From positions 2,046,001 to 2,110,000 of the forward strand of contig PSQN01000015.1 in the NCBI GenBank assembly GCA_002989075.1: DNA of 64,000 nt, written 5' to 3'. The notes below the pieces were generated by a model, which was not told the DNA's origin, searched no databases, and saw only the letters and a program-made list of their open reading frames with translations. Of this stretch, positions 19,883-30,017 are shown piece after piece (positions within the stretch are counted from its first letter, which is position 1; every line of letters starts with the position of its first letter). Made by a program: the position numbers and the translations under genes. The DNA is from Arthonia radiata (Eukaryota > Ascomycota > Arthoniomycetes > Arthoniales > Arthoniaceae).

Positions 19883-20878
19883 ATGCGGTTATTGAAGAGC
19901 ATTGTTGCTGGGCTAGCATTGCTCAATGTCTCCCCTGCGTTTGCCAGATCGGCCTGGGGATTCGAGGATGCGACCGTGCAGGTCCAGAGCAAGGCGGACG
20001 ACAGCGGCATGAAGCTCAACAAGGAGAAGTAGGTGCCCGTGGAAACCCGCGCTTGTTCTGCGACTCATTTGACACATTTCGCCCTGCAGGCTCAGTCCCC
20101 AAAAGCCACTGGCCACCCCAGTCACACTGGGATCTGGTGACTCCATTCGGGTAGCTCTGACGACCCTGGAAGACAAGAAGTCGAAAAGGCCGCATCAAGG
20201 ATTCCTCACCCTCACTGAACCCTCGAGCGGCTTGGAAGAGTCGTTCCCGTTGGGCGTCAAAGAGTCTGGAAAGGGTGGGGTCACTATTGTACGTCCGGCT
20301 CTTCACGTCACGAGCACACATCAAGCGACGAAATGTCTGACTTGCAACAGGCACAAAAGGATATTCCTCTACAGCTTCTCAATTCGCCCGCGCCTCTTCG
20401 CGCCTCCTTCGTTATCGGCTCATTCGGCTCCTCGGCTCCTGTACGCGCCTATGTATTCGATCTGAATCTTTCTCGAGACAGCTCCACACCCATACAAGCG
20501 CCTCCCACGCCATTGAGATATGGGAAACTTCCAGACATCCACCACATGTTCAAATCCGATCCCAAGAGCCCGCCAGTGTTCATTACAGCCATATTTGGCT
20601 GCGCAGTCTTCGTAACTCTTCCAGTACTGTTAGGTCTCTGGCTTGAGCTGGGTATGAACCTAAACCATCTACCCGAGGCATTTCGGGCGGCGCCTGTCGC
20701 GCATGGCTTGTTCGTGGTTGGCATTCTTGCTCTCGAACTCATCTTCGGCATGTACTATTTGAGTTGGAATCTGTTCAAAACGCTGCCGCCCGTCGCTGTG
20801 GTAGGTACTGTCGCTTTCTTGAGCGGCAGCCGGGCGTTGAGAGAGGTGCAAGGTAGAAGACTAGCCGGCAAGCGGTGA
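19883..20878 (+). CDS. SWP1: Oligosaccharyltransferase delta subunit (ribophorin II / Swp1)
   Basis: Three exons, 19883..20028, 20090..20288 and 20351..20878, with introns of 61 and 62 nt bounded by GTAGGT...GCAG and GTACGT...ACAG; 290 residues. A signal peptide covers residues 1-21 (LLKSIVAGLALLNVSPAFA). The luminal part has short beta strands around VALTTLEDKKSKRPHQGFLT and AQKDIPLQLLNSPAPLRASF. The C-terminal third has three hydrophobic spans (VFITAIFGCAVFVTLPVLLG, HGLFVVGILALELIFGMYYL and FKTLPPVAVVGTVAFLSG), the topology of the Swp1/ribophorin II membrane anchor. The protein is a subunit of the ER oligosaccharyltransferase that transfers the lipid-linked glycan to Asn-X-Ser/Thr. Residue pattern and domain order match the fungal family, which is shorter than animal ribophorin II. 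Confidence 0.93.
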
Positions 20879-21024
20879 ACGAGTCCTGTGAAAGTCCAAT
20901 GGTCGAAGCACCCAACTGGAATGGATGTACGATATGTTCTTCAAGGCGGGCTGAACTGTTGACTTCGGTCGCATTTCCACTATTCCTGCCTGAGGTATGC
21001 CGTAAGTTCCAGGTGTCGGCCTTT

Positions 21025-21348
21025 TCATGCAGCCTGCTCTTCAGTGGACTCCTTGATCAGCTTCTTCTGATCCTTCCCTCTGCCCAGCCTTTGAAAGAGC
21101 TCGTAGCTCGTAACGATCGCGATGGGCGCTGCAACCATGGCTGCTGTTATGCGCCTTGCAGTGGAGTTGTATGGAGGTTTCTGCTGAGACTTAGATGAGT
21201 GCACTTCCGCTTCCGTGGCCTCTGACGTTTGATTCGCAGCAGATGAATCGCGTTCAGCTCGTGGAGTGTAGGCTAGTGGAGCTGGTCGAGGCCTAGAATT
21301 CAGCCTAATGACGGTGGAAATACAGCGTCGGCAATTCCAAGACATCAT
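21025..21348 (-). CDS. Small mitochondrial single-span membrane protein, unknown family
   Basis: Intron-free frame of 107 residues. The N-terminus (CRRCISTVIRLNSRPRPAP) is Arg/Ser rich without acidic residues, as in mitochondrial presequences. After a polar linker there is one hydrophobic helix (ITAAMVAAPIAIVTSYELF) preceded by two Arg and followed by a basic and then acidic tail. The organisation resembles small inner-membrane assembly or complex-associated proteins of fungi, but no family was recognised. The start is head-to-head with SPT5 and only about 265 bp from it, and the stop is tail-to-tail with SWP1, so it is tightly placed between two certain genes. Met1 and Met2 are adjacent and equally possible starts. 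Confidence 0.6.
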   Translation of the reverse strand: MMSWNCRRCISTVIRLNSRPRPAPLAYTPRAERDSSAANQTSEATEAEVHSSKSQQKPPYNSTARRITAAMVAAPIAIVTSYELFQRLGRGKDQKKLIKESTEEQAA

Positions 21349-21612
21349 GTCTGCTTGGCCGCTCGTTCCATATATGCGTCGAAGAATTCAACATCCAATG
21401 TATCTATCCGCGCACCTCCTGAAACTTTGTTGTTTGGTGATTTTCCGAAATCGAACGACCGTCTGGCCAACCCTGCCCATGGCTTGGCACTTCCGCATCT
21501 CATTGTCTTCACCTTCACTCACCCACTCTAATGTTTCTCACCCGTTACTTCTCCTCACCCTCAAACACTTGCACACGCCTCTTCGACTCATGAAATTTAC
21601 TAGCCCTTAATC
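21349..21612. promoter_or_regulatory. Compact divergent promoter region with a 6-codon uORF before SPT5
   Basis: 264 bases between the start codons of the small mitochondrial protein and SPT5. The SPT5 side is C/T rich (ctcaccctcaaacacttgc). An ATG at 21590 opens a 6-codon uORF ending in TAA at 21608-21610, only two bases before the SPT5 ATG at 21613, provided the transcript starts upstream of it. Confidence 0.45.
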
Positions 21613-24600
21613 ATGAGTAACCAATTCCAAGATTTCGACGACGCAGAGTCAGAGACGGGAGAATTCAACCCCACCGCCGAAGAGGGTTCAGACAATGAAG
21701 ATCGGGACGTCAAGCGAGCCGAGCAAGAGTCTTTGAAAAGCGAAGAGCCCTCATCAGGTCATCATAACTCATTGAACGGTCGGAAACCAAGTGAAGACGA
21801 GGACAAGCGTGAGGATGCACAATCAGCCCGTGCAGCAGGTCCAGATGACGACGTGAAGAGGGATGACAGCCTAGTCGGAGATCAAGGTCCTGGCGAAGAC
21901 GACGAAGGTCCGGGCGAAGACATCACGAATAACGATAACGACGACGATGAGGAAGATGAAGAGGACGAAGACGAAGATGCAGGGCCAACACGAAAGCGGC
22001 GAAAGCGGGCTCGGAACCAGTTCATTGATGTCGAAGCCGAGGTCGACGATGAAGATGAGGAGCAGGAGGATGAGGACGAGGAAGAGCGAGAAGAGTTCGT
22101 AGCGGACACACACCCAGATGACGAAGGTCTCGACGCCGCGGCCGAACGGGATGATCGAAGACACCGAGAGCTTGATATGCAGCGACAGCGAGACGTCGAG
22201 ATTGACGCTGAGAAGGAAGCTGAGAGGTTTCGGAAGAAATACGGCCGCAATCAAGCCGCAGCTCTCAACAGTGCCGTTACTCCCCAGAGCTACCTGGTAC
22301 CCAGTGTCGATGATCCATCGATATGGAGTGTAAAGTGTAAACTGGGGAAAGAGAGGGAAGTGGTCTTCGCGCTTATGAAGCGTATCATGGACCGTCAAGG
22401 CACAAGAGAATCGCTTGAGGTGTGTTCTGCATTTGAGCGCAGCGCCATTATACCAGGACACTTCTACGTCGAGGCGTTTCGACAGGCTGCAGTCATTGCC
22501 GCCATTGACAACCTTCCTGGAGCATACCCGCGAAGCGGCATGATGATGGTGCCCATTGGAGAGATGCCGGATCTTCTCAGAGTGCGCAAGACTGAGACCG
22601 TGGAAGCTGGCAAGTACGTGCGCGTGAAGCGTGGCAAGTACGCCGGGGATCTCGCACAGGTTGCGGACGTGATGGAAAATGGCCTTGAAGTGGAGCTCAA
22701 GTTAGTGCCTCGACTCGATTACGGTGCATCTGAAGAATCGGATCCGCACAAGCGCAAACGTGCAGGAGGTTCGTCTAAAAACGCCATCGCTGGCCGTCCG
22801 CCGGCGCGATTCTTTAGTGAGACCGAAGCGCAAAAGAGACTGGGCAAGTACCTACAGTCAGGTAACTCGTTCGCTGTCAAAGAGTTCAATTTCATGGGCG
22901 ATCTGTATGTCAACGGATTCCTCATGAAGGCGTTCAAGATTCAGCATCTGGAGACAGAAAACGTAGATCCGACTCTGGAAGAAGTGAGTCCGTTTCAAGA
23001 GGGCGGGGAAGGCAATGGCGTCTTCGATCTGCAAGCATTGCAGACTGCGAGGAAACAACAAAAATCGACTTATCTTGTGGGCGACAAGGTTGAGGTCTGG
23101 CAAGGCGAGCAGCAAGGAGCGGCCGGATCTGTGATCTCAACTCAAGGAGACATCGTAGCACTGAGGGTATCTGAGGGCACGCTCAAAGGCCAGACTATCG
23201 AAGCGCCGTCGGGTATCCTTCGCAAGTACTTCCAAGTTGGAAACCACGTCACTATCATTAGCGGCAGCTACGCTGGCGCATCGGGTTTCGTGGAGCGAAT
23301 AAAAGACGAGCGAGTATCTATTGTCACTGATTCTTCCCAAGAAGAGTTGACAGTGTTCAGCAAAGACTTGCGGGAAGCTGACGAGACTTCTGCCATGCTC
23401 CCTGCTGCTCAATCAAAGGGATACGATGTCCATGATCTTGTACGAATGGACAACGCAACTGTGGGTGTGATCGTCAAGACGGACCGCGACTCTCTGCGAA
23501 TATTGGATCAATACGGCAATGTGCAAAGCAAGTCCAGGTCTGGCATCCAGCAGAAGCTCGACAGAAACCGTTTTGACGTCTCCATCGACCGAGACGGCGC
23601 TGAGATCCGCCTTGACGACAGCGTGAAAGAAGTTGTTGGAGCACAGCGGCAAGGTATCGTGATGCATATGAATCGGGGCTTTCTCTTTATGAGGGATCGA
23701 TCACGACTCGAAAACGCTGGTATGTTCGTCGCTCGAAACAACAACGTCGTTAGCATGGCTTCGCAGCGGAATGGAGTGAATGGCATGAATGGTGTGCAAA
23801 ACGGCGCTGCGAGAGCGAACGGCGGCGGAGCCATGCCACCTCCCCCGAGATCCTTCGGACGAGATCGATACCTGGGAAAGACCTGTCGAGTAAGGAAGGG
23901 CGCCTACAAGGGTATGATCGGGATCGTAAAAGATGCTACTGAGACGGACGTCCGGCTCGAATTGCAAGGGAAACAGAAGATCATCAACATGCAAAAGGAG
24001 CATCTGGCAGTAATCGATCCCGAAACGGGCGAGACGATACAGATGCCTCAATTTGGTGGTCCGCGGCCGACGTCAACTTTTACTCATCGACCTGCGATGG
24101 ACGGACCGCCACGCGGCGTGCCAGCCTGGGATGGAGGTGGTCGGACACCTGTAATGATGGGTGGGCGGACACCAGGCTGGGCCGGCGGAGACGGCGGACG
24201 GACACCTGCATGGACATCCGCAGGTGGAGGGAATAAGACACCAGCTTGGAAGCAAACAAGTCGCCCTGCTGTGCCTGCTCGCAACGACGGCTCGAGGACT
24301 GCGTACGGTGGTGGCGGTGGCGACGGCAGTCGAACGAGTTACGGTGGGGCGACAGCTTACGGAGGAGTGAGTACGGATGGTCTCTCCCCTTTGCACTCTT
24401 ACTGACCCGCAGCAGGTGTCTACTTGGAACCCGAACAATAGCACGCCCTTCCACCCATCGAGTTTCGGCGGCTCTCGAACACCGGCCGCAGGTGCGTACG
24501 GGAGCGCTGCCACACCTGGAGGATTTGCGGCCGATACACCGGGCGCAAATTTCGGATACGGTGCGAATTATACTACACCGGGTGCAGGAGCGACGCCTGG

Positions 24601-24658
24601 CGCCTATGCACAGACTCCGGGGGCTAGCGGGGTGGCGGAAGATGGTTACGAAGACTGA
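21613..24658 (+). CDS. SPT5: Transcription elongation factor Spt5
   Basis: Two exons, 21613..24366 and 24416..24658, joined over a 49-nt GTGAGT intron; about 998 residues. The N-terminal 200 residues are extremely acidic with a KRRKRAR nuclear-signal-like cluster. The NGN domain, which binds Spt4, runs from about residue 226 (SVDDPSIWSVKCKLGKER) to about 325. Several KOW domains follow: about 332 (YVRVKRGKYAGDLAQV), 490 (VGDKVEVWQGEQQGAAGSV), 540 (VGNHVTIISGSYAGASGFV), 602 (HDLVRMDNATVGVIV) and 754 (KTCRVRKGAYKGMIGIV). The C-terminal region is Gly-rich with repeated RTPxW/TPAW units, the CTR phosphorylated by Bur1/Cdk9. With Spt4 it forms the DSIF clamp on RNA polymerase II. The second exon continues the CTR (NNSTPFHPSSFGG ... 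TPGA) in frame. The acceptor is a tandem CAGCAG, so exon 2 may also begin at 24413. Confidence 0.96.
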
Positions 24659-26496
24659 GCGAAGTTTAGGCGCTATGGGCGTCGCATTGCCGCATAGGAA
24701 GGCGTTTGGAAGGCACGGAATCCTCAGCGAGCGAGGGCAGTCATCTGCGAGCTGGTTGGACAGGGGGCGTAAAATATCCGATGGTATCAAAGTCGGGATA
24801 TACTTAAGCGAGTAGATACATCCTTCATGCAAACCAACGCAGCTCCTTGACGCGCTTGGGCATCAAGACGCGACTATCGGTCTTACATGTGGCACGGTTG
24901 ACCTCGCTAGAACTCATAATGAGATGTTTCTGCATCTTGAGAAGAGGTACGGAGCAGCAAGAGGACGTTTCAATTGAGGGAGGCCCTTAATTCTCGAAAT
25001 GAGGCTGCCGCGGAACGCCACAACCGCCAGGGGCTTCTTCCCCTTACAAGTCACTTCTGCCCAACTCTTCACTCCTCCACTTTCCACTTTCCACCCGCAT
25101 CCAGCACTTCTCACCTGTACCCAGCACTTCCAGCACTCAATCCTGAGTCTTTGGCACGTCTACAGTAATGCTGCGGATGCAAGGCGTGAGATCTGCATTG
25201 ATCTCTTCCGCCTCGATCAAGCAAATATTCAAAGCATCGAACCCTTGTTCTATCCGATCCTTCTGGACTCGATTAGACCAGCATGCCGACTGGCTCCCTG
25301 CATTGAAGCTCAACAACCGACGCATTCAGCCCGATACTACGTATCTCCTAGAATCCTCGTACAGTCCACAAATTGAAATCGCATGGCGCTTATGGCTTGT
25401 CCATCAATATGTTGGAAACTAAAACCATGAGCGGTCGCACAGTAACTCCTTGCCTCTATACATTCCTATCAAACACGCTCGGCCTAGATGTTGGCGGAGC
25501 TGGTAGATGGACTGGCTGGCCATTTTTGTTATCATGTTCAAGTTGTTGGATGAATCCGATCGCGGGTGACTTCCAAAGCTATTCCGATGCAACTGCGTGC
25601 ATGACAAGACGGAAAGAGAATCGCATTCAACTACGGCCTACTGCTGACAAACGATCTCGCCATTACTCAGCGTGGACGGTAGGTATTGTCCGCTCACATC
25701 GTCCAATGGTATTATTACACATGCCAGCAATATGCACGCACAACGCCACTGGGCTGCAAGACTAAACGCCAACACAATCGTGCCTCACACCGTCCTGAGA
25801 CTTCTATCTTTGGGGTAACAAGCATCTTAATCTTAGCAGTTGTTGCAGTCGTAGTAAGACTACTCAAAAAGATAGATATCAATGGAGTCTGCTACCGCAA
25901 CGACCTCTTCGTGAGTCTGAAACCCCCACAAAGACGGCTAACAGACTGCGATGGGAAAACCTTGATCGAGACGGTGTCAAGTGACTTATATAACGATCAC
26001 TAGAGAGGGAGATGCAAGAGTGGCCTAACAGGTTGCCTACAGACTCTCCCGAAGCTCACCACCCCCGACATCCCAGCCTGACACAACAGCGCGTCTGGCG
26101 GCAGCCATTGAAGCTCCCGCACGCTAATTTTTTAGCGTGCAGCTGTGATCGATCAGCTGACCTGCAGCCAATCTACGCCCAGCATTCGACTTAGGTTTCC
26201 AGGTTGGTCGCACTACCGCCGCATTGATATCCACTCCCCGGATTGCGAAGCCTTGAATTACCCCTCGCCAATCGCCATTATTCGACAGCTTCTGAGAATG
26301 TACGCCCTTTCGTCATTGTCGCTACGCGCTGGTCCTTGTGCCATGGTGCTGTCGGCGCCCGCGCGGCCCTATGACTTGATACATCACCTGCATTTGCTCC
26401 GGGTCAGGTGCCACACCATGTTTGAAAGGTTTGCTCTTTTCTGAAATCATCTTCACTAGCCCGCGGTGGAACGAAATAACTGACGGATTGTAATGC
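24659..26496. other. Long intergenic region, no gene recognised
   Basis: About 1.84 kb. A C/T-rich stretch at about 25060-25140 (ccactttccactttccaccc and repeats of cagcacttc) looks like a plus-strand fungal leader and precedes an ATG at 25168 that opens an 84-codon frame with no recognisable motif; a small or multi-exon gene there cannot be excluded. A perfect 9-bp stem, 4-nt loop hairpin lies at 26119-26140. No RNA gene or repeat family was identified. Confidence 0.35.
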
Positions 26497-28258
26497 TTGA
26501 TGACGGCACAGTCTCATGGGCTGAGCGGCATGGCAACCGAACAGCGCAAGAGCATCCAAAGATTGTCAAATGAACTTCTACGCGAGATCCTCGACTACAT
26601 TGAGGCAGACCCTGATAAGCTCGTCACTCTCGACAGACGAGCATACCTCTCCCAAGAAAGCTTCAAACCACCCTCTTTTCCCTCGCATGATCAAGCTCAA
26701 GATTTGGCCAATTTCCGGCTGACGTGCAGACGATTCTCGGAACTGGGTGCAATACATCAATATGCGCGTGTCACAACGCGTTTCTCGAGCAAAGGCTTGA
26801 ACCGCTTAGACAAGCTTGCGGATCAGCCACATCTGACCAGACATGTCAGAAAGTTCAGCTACATGGTACCTTACTTCTACAACGTCGGTAAGTCCTCGAA
26901 GTGACCATTACCCGCTTCTCAACTCCCTGATATATCGATGCTTCCCTTTTTGACCTTGATGGCGTAATAGTGCTAGACTGGGTCTTGAGGCATGTTTCTG
27001 AAGAGGCATCTACCACCCCAGAGTTACCGTTAGAGCTGACAGTTGCCGCGTAGGTCGACAATCACACTCAGAGCTTCTTCTGGAGCTGCGAAAAACCCTA
27101 CCAGAAGTCGACCCTCGGCATTATACCCACAAATTGTATGATCAGCAAGTCATTGTCCACAACCAGGAAGACGTTCGCGTGCTTCAAAAGGCGTTTCTCG
27201 CTTTCCCATCGCTTGCTCATATTCAGATATTGCGCGTTCAAGACTATGAAGACAGCGTCCTTTTGCGCTACTTGCGCGAGTCTCACGATCGCCCACGCGT
27301 CATCGAACCTTCATGGCCACCAGCATGCTCTCATACCACAAAGACGGTGGGTGCGGCGCTTCTCAACTCGCATTCTCCATGTACAAGATTCTCGTCGCCA
27401 ATGTTAAGCACTCACAGCGTCCGTGACCTTGCGGCTCATCCGCCTGGGAACTTGTTCCCACTCGTTCAGAGATTGACGAGCATTGAATTACACTTTGATG
27501 AAAGTCTCGATCTCGACTTCAAGATGCGAGAGCTGTCAAGCCGTCTTGAGCACGTACTGATGGCTGCCGAAAATCTTCAAGCTATACATATTGGCTTCCC
27601 TAGCCATCACCCTTTGACTTTGCGACTTGAGGATATCTTTCATCACATTCGGTGGAAGAGCCTGATTGCATTCGGCATACAAGCCTGGAAACTTGACGCC
27701 AACGAGATTATAGCCCTGATTCGGAGGCATCGCGACAAGTTACGTGGTTTGCGACTGCGCGATGTATTACTCAAGAGCGGAAGTCGTTGGAAAGACGTCC
27801 TGAGTGTATTGAGGGATGAGGTCAAAGGCCTGGAGTGGGTCAGTCTGCGGAGGATAGATTACGCAGAAAACTTCGATCAACAGACTGCGCTAGGAGGCAT
27901 GGAGGTCGAAGACCCCCCAGGAGGCAACAGTGACAGTAGCGACGAAGATGATGAATACTCTGCGTCATCAAGCGACGACGATACGCCGGACAACCATGCA
28001 TCCGATACGGACGCAGAGGACGACTCGGAAGACTCCGATAACGAAGACAATGGCCCGCACGCAAACGAGATAGGATTCCCGCATTTGACAGACAACTCTC
28101 GTCGCTGGTGTCATTGCAACGGCCAACCTCCACCTTCCGTTGAAGAACTGGGTGACGACGGGATTGCGGTGAGTAATGCACAACGAAAGCTTTGGGAAAA
28201 GTGGTGTACGAGGCGTTGCCTGCACGAGGAGAGTCGCCACAATACTTGTGGCAGCTGA
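26497..28258 (+). CDS. F-box protein with acidic C-terminal region
   Basis: Best model: exons 26497..26887 and 27054..28258, intron GTAAGT...GTAG of 166 nt, 531 residues. The N-terminal F-box (IQRLSNELLREILDYIEADP, residues about 20-39) is followed by a LTCRRFSELGAIHQYARVT block, the usual F-box continuation TCRxFxELA. The second half contains leucine-rich strands (LAHIQILRVQDYED, LTSIELHFDE, LRGLRLRDVLLKSG), as in fungal F-box proteins with an LRR-like scaffold. An Asp/Glu/Ser stretch near residues 420-460 precedes a Cys-rich end with WCHCNG and WCTRRCLHEE. Such proteins are substrate adaptors of SCF ubiquitin ligases; no substrate is predicted. The intron is unusually long and contains a coding-like stretch. 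Met12 (26530) is an alternative start. Confidence 0.7.
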
Positions 28259-28837
28259 CACAAGCTACATCAACACCTTCGGATTGCCGAGGTCATTGCC
28301 ATGCTGCGTCCTTGCGATCTGCTCGCTCAATAAAGATCCGTACCGTTGTCTCCCATACTTGTATCTTCAACGCCTACCGTTCTTGGTGCTTGTATCGTCA
28401 GGCCGCGACCGTGCCCATCGGTGTCTCGGCGCTTTGCATGTTTCCGAATCCCTGTCCTCGTGCATCTACACCGCCAGCAGAGTGGGACATTCCTGCATAC
28501 GTTTCATCAAGTGTCGGTCAGCGTGCGCCCGAGAACAAGCTGTGTGACGAACGCATCAAATCGATACTTGGCAAAGCTGGCTGAACAAACGCGAAGCCCT
28601 TTGCACGACGTCCTTGACATTCTCATCTCGAGATCTGGGATGAATGTGAATAATAGCTGGGGATTTCTGAAGCTACTTCCGACAAAGTACATTGGGAGGC
28701 ACTAATAAAGTAAACGCTCATGACGTTGACTCAGAACACCTTTCTCCTTTGGGTTAAGCGCGATCTACTTCACCTAATGTTCCTCAGACGACCACACTTG
28801 CGACTGCGCGATTGTATACCATCCGTACTACACAGCA
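28259..28837. other. Intergenic gap, no gene seen
   Basis: About 580 bases between two plus-strand genes. Overlapping open frames of 90-130 codons in all three plus frames show no motif. It presumably holds the F-box gene's 3' end and the next promoter. Confidence 0.4.
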
Positions 28838-29598
28838 ATGGGCACATCCTCTTCCAAGGCTGCAAAAACAGCTGCTGGCGCTGCCCAGAGACAGTATCCA
28901 CTCCGTCCGTCACCGTCTACTCGGGAAACGCAGCACGCTCCGCAGCAAGCAGTTCGACAGGAAGATCTGCAACCTCGCGAGGGTGAGCAAGTGAAGGCTC
29001 AAGCTCAAGCACGGCAAGGCTTGCGAGGTGAAAGGCCGTCGGAAGGTCGCAATGATGGTAAGCCCCATGGTCACGTCTGTAAACGCAACTCGTCTTATCC
29101 CAGGAATGCTCTGCTTGCAGACTCGAACCATTCGGGAGGCCGCTGCTTCGAGCTTTATGTTGCTCGTGCCAAAAATTCGAGTAGCTAACAGAGATTATAG
29201 CTATAGACCTTGACGGTCGAGACCCTCAATTAGCCAACGCACTCCGTCAGCTCGGTCCGGTCCAGCCAAACCCAACCTTCTCCCCCTCGTCGACCGCGTC
29301 CTCTGCCATTCAAAGCCAAGCACAATCATCTCAAGGCCCGCCACGCCCTCGTAACAGCCCCGCATTGACCATCATGGCTGCTCGTAAGCGTATCGAAGAT
29401 GAGGCTGAAGACGACAAAGTCTCACTGGGCAAGAAAGATTTCCAAGGCAAAAGATATGTCGATATACAGACGATCAAGAAGGCGCTCATGCTGCGAGATG
29501 AGCAGGGCGTGGCTGCGCCGGAAATTGAGCGGATACTGGGGCTGAGGAGGGGCGCGGTGAGCGCGCTGGGTGGCGTGGGTGTCGTGGAGGCTGCCTGA
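28838..29598 (+). CDS. Small helix-turn-helix protein with possible N-myristoylation signal
   Basis: Exons 28838..29057 and 29201..29598 with a 143-nt GTAAGC...TTATAG intron; 205 residues. The N-terminus MGTSSSKAAK fits the N-myristoylation consensus (Gly2, Ser6, Lys nearby). A polar, Gln/Arg/Pro-rich region follows. The conserved part is at the end: a charged helix (ARKRIEDEAEDDKVSLGKK), then GKRYVDIQTIKKALMLRDEQ and a turn-helix ending IERILGLRRGAVSALG. This has the arrangement of the short fungal proteins annotated as helix-turn-helix domain proteins, where a terminal Gly-rich VVE closes the domain. The splice is supported because exon 2 is open and in frame from IDLDGRDPQLANALRQLGPV onward. 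Function unknown. A DNA-binding role is inferred only from the fold name, and a lipid-anchored protein would argue against a nuclear role. Confidence 0.7.
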
Positions 29599-30017
29599 TG
29601 GAGCTTCTGCACGCTGGGCTGGACTCATATACCACCAGACTCCTGATTTTCAATCGGCATACAGCACCTCTTTACGACCAACCAAGAAAGCTTCAGGCGG
29701 CTAGTAAACACGAAATTTGCAGCCAAACGGCGAGGTCGTTGGATGTTTCCGCGCGGTCTCTCATGGCCGAAGTAGAGAGAACAGGCACTCTCATATCCGC
29801 TCGCTCAACGCAGAAAGGCTGCGTGTAAAGTAAGAAGCTGCTGGGTCGTGTTTCAAGAACCCTTGCCTCATTTCGGGATTTGCCGGACACGACGCGACTC
29901 CAAGTAGGACGCGTACTCGCGTTGCGCTTTTGACCCAAACCAACAACGTTTCGTCGATCAGCTGTTGGTGGAAAACGCTGCCGCAAGCGATTTGCAGGCT
30001 TCAACAGATCATTCACA
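29599..30017. other. Intergenic gap, no gene seen
   Basis: About 420 bases upstream of the MYND-type gene. No recognisable coding or RNA feature. Confidence 0.4.

Noticed and set aside
21871-22461. A 196-codon minus frame opposite the acidic SPT5 N-terminus
   Set aside because: Antisense of Glu/Asp-rich codons gives Leu/Phe/Ser/Val-rich open frames; no independent evidence.
27134-28258. Separate ORF starting at 27134
   Set aside because: It begins at TTG, not ATG, and is the second exon of the F-box gene by frame and splice signals.
29365-29598. Independent small ORF for the HTH domain
   Set aside because: It opens at TTG, and the upstream frame joins to exon 1 across a good intron.
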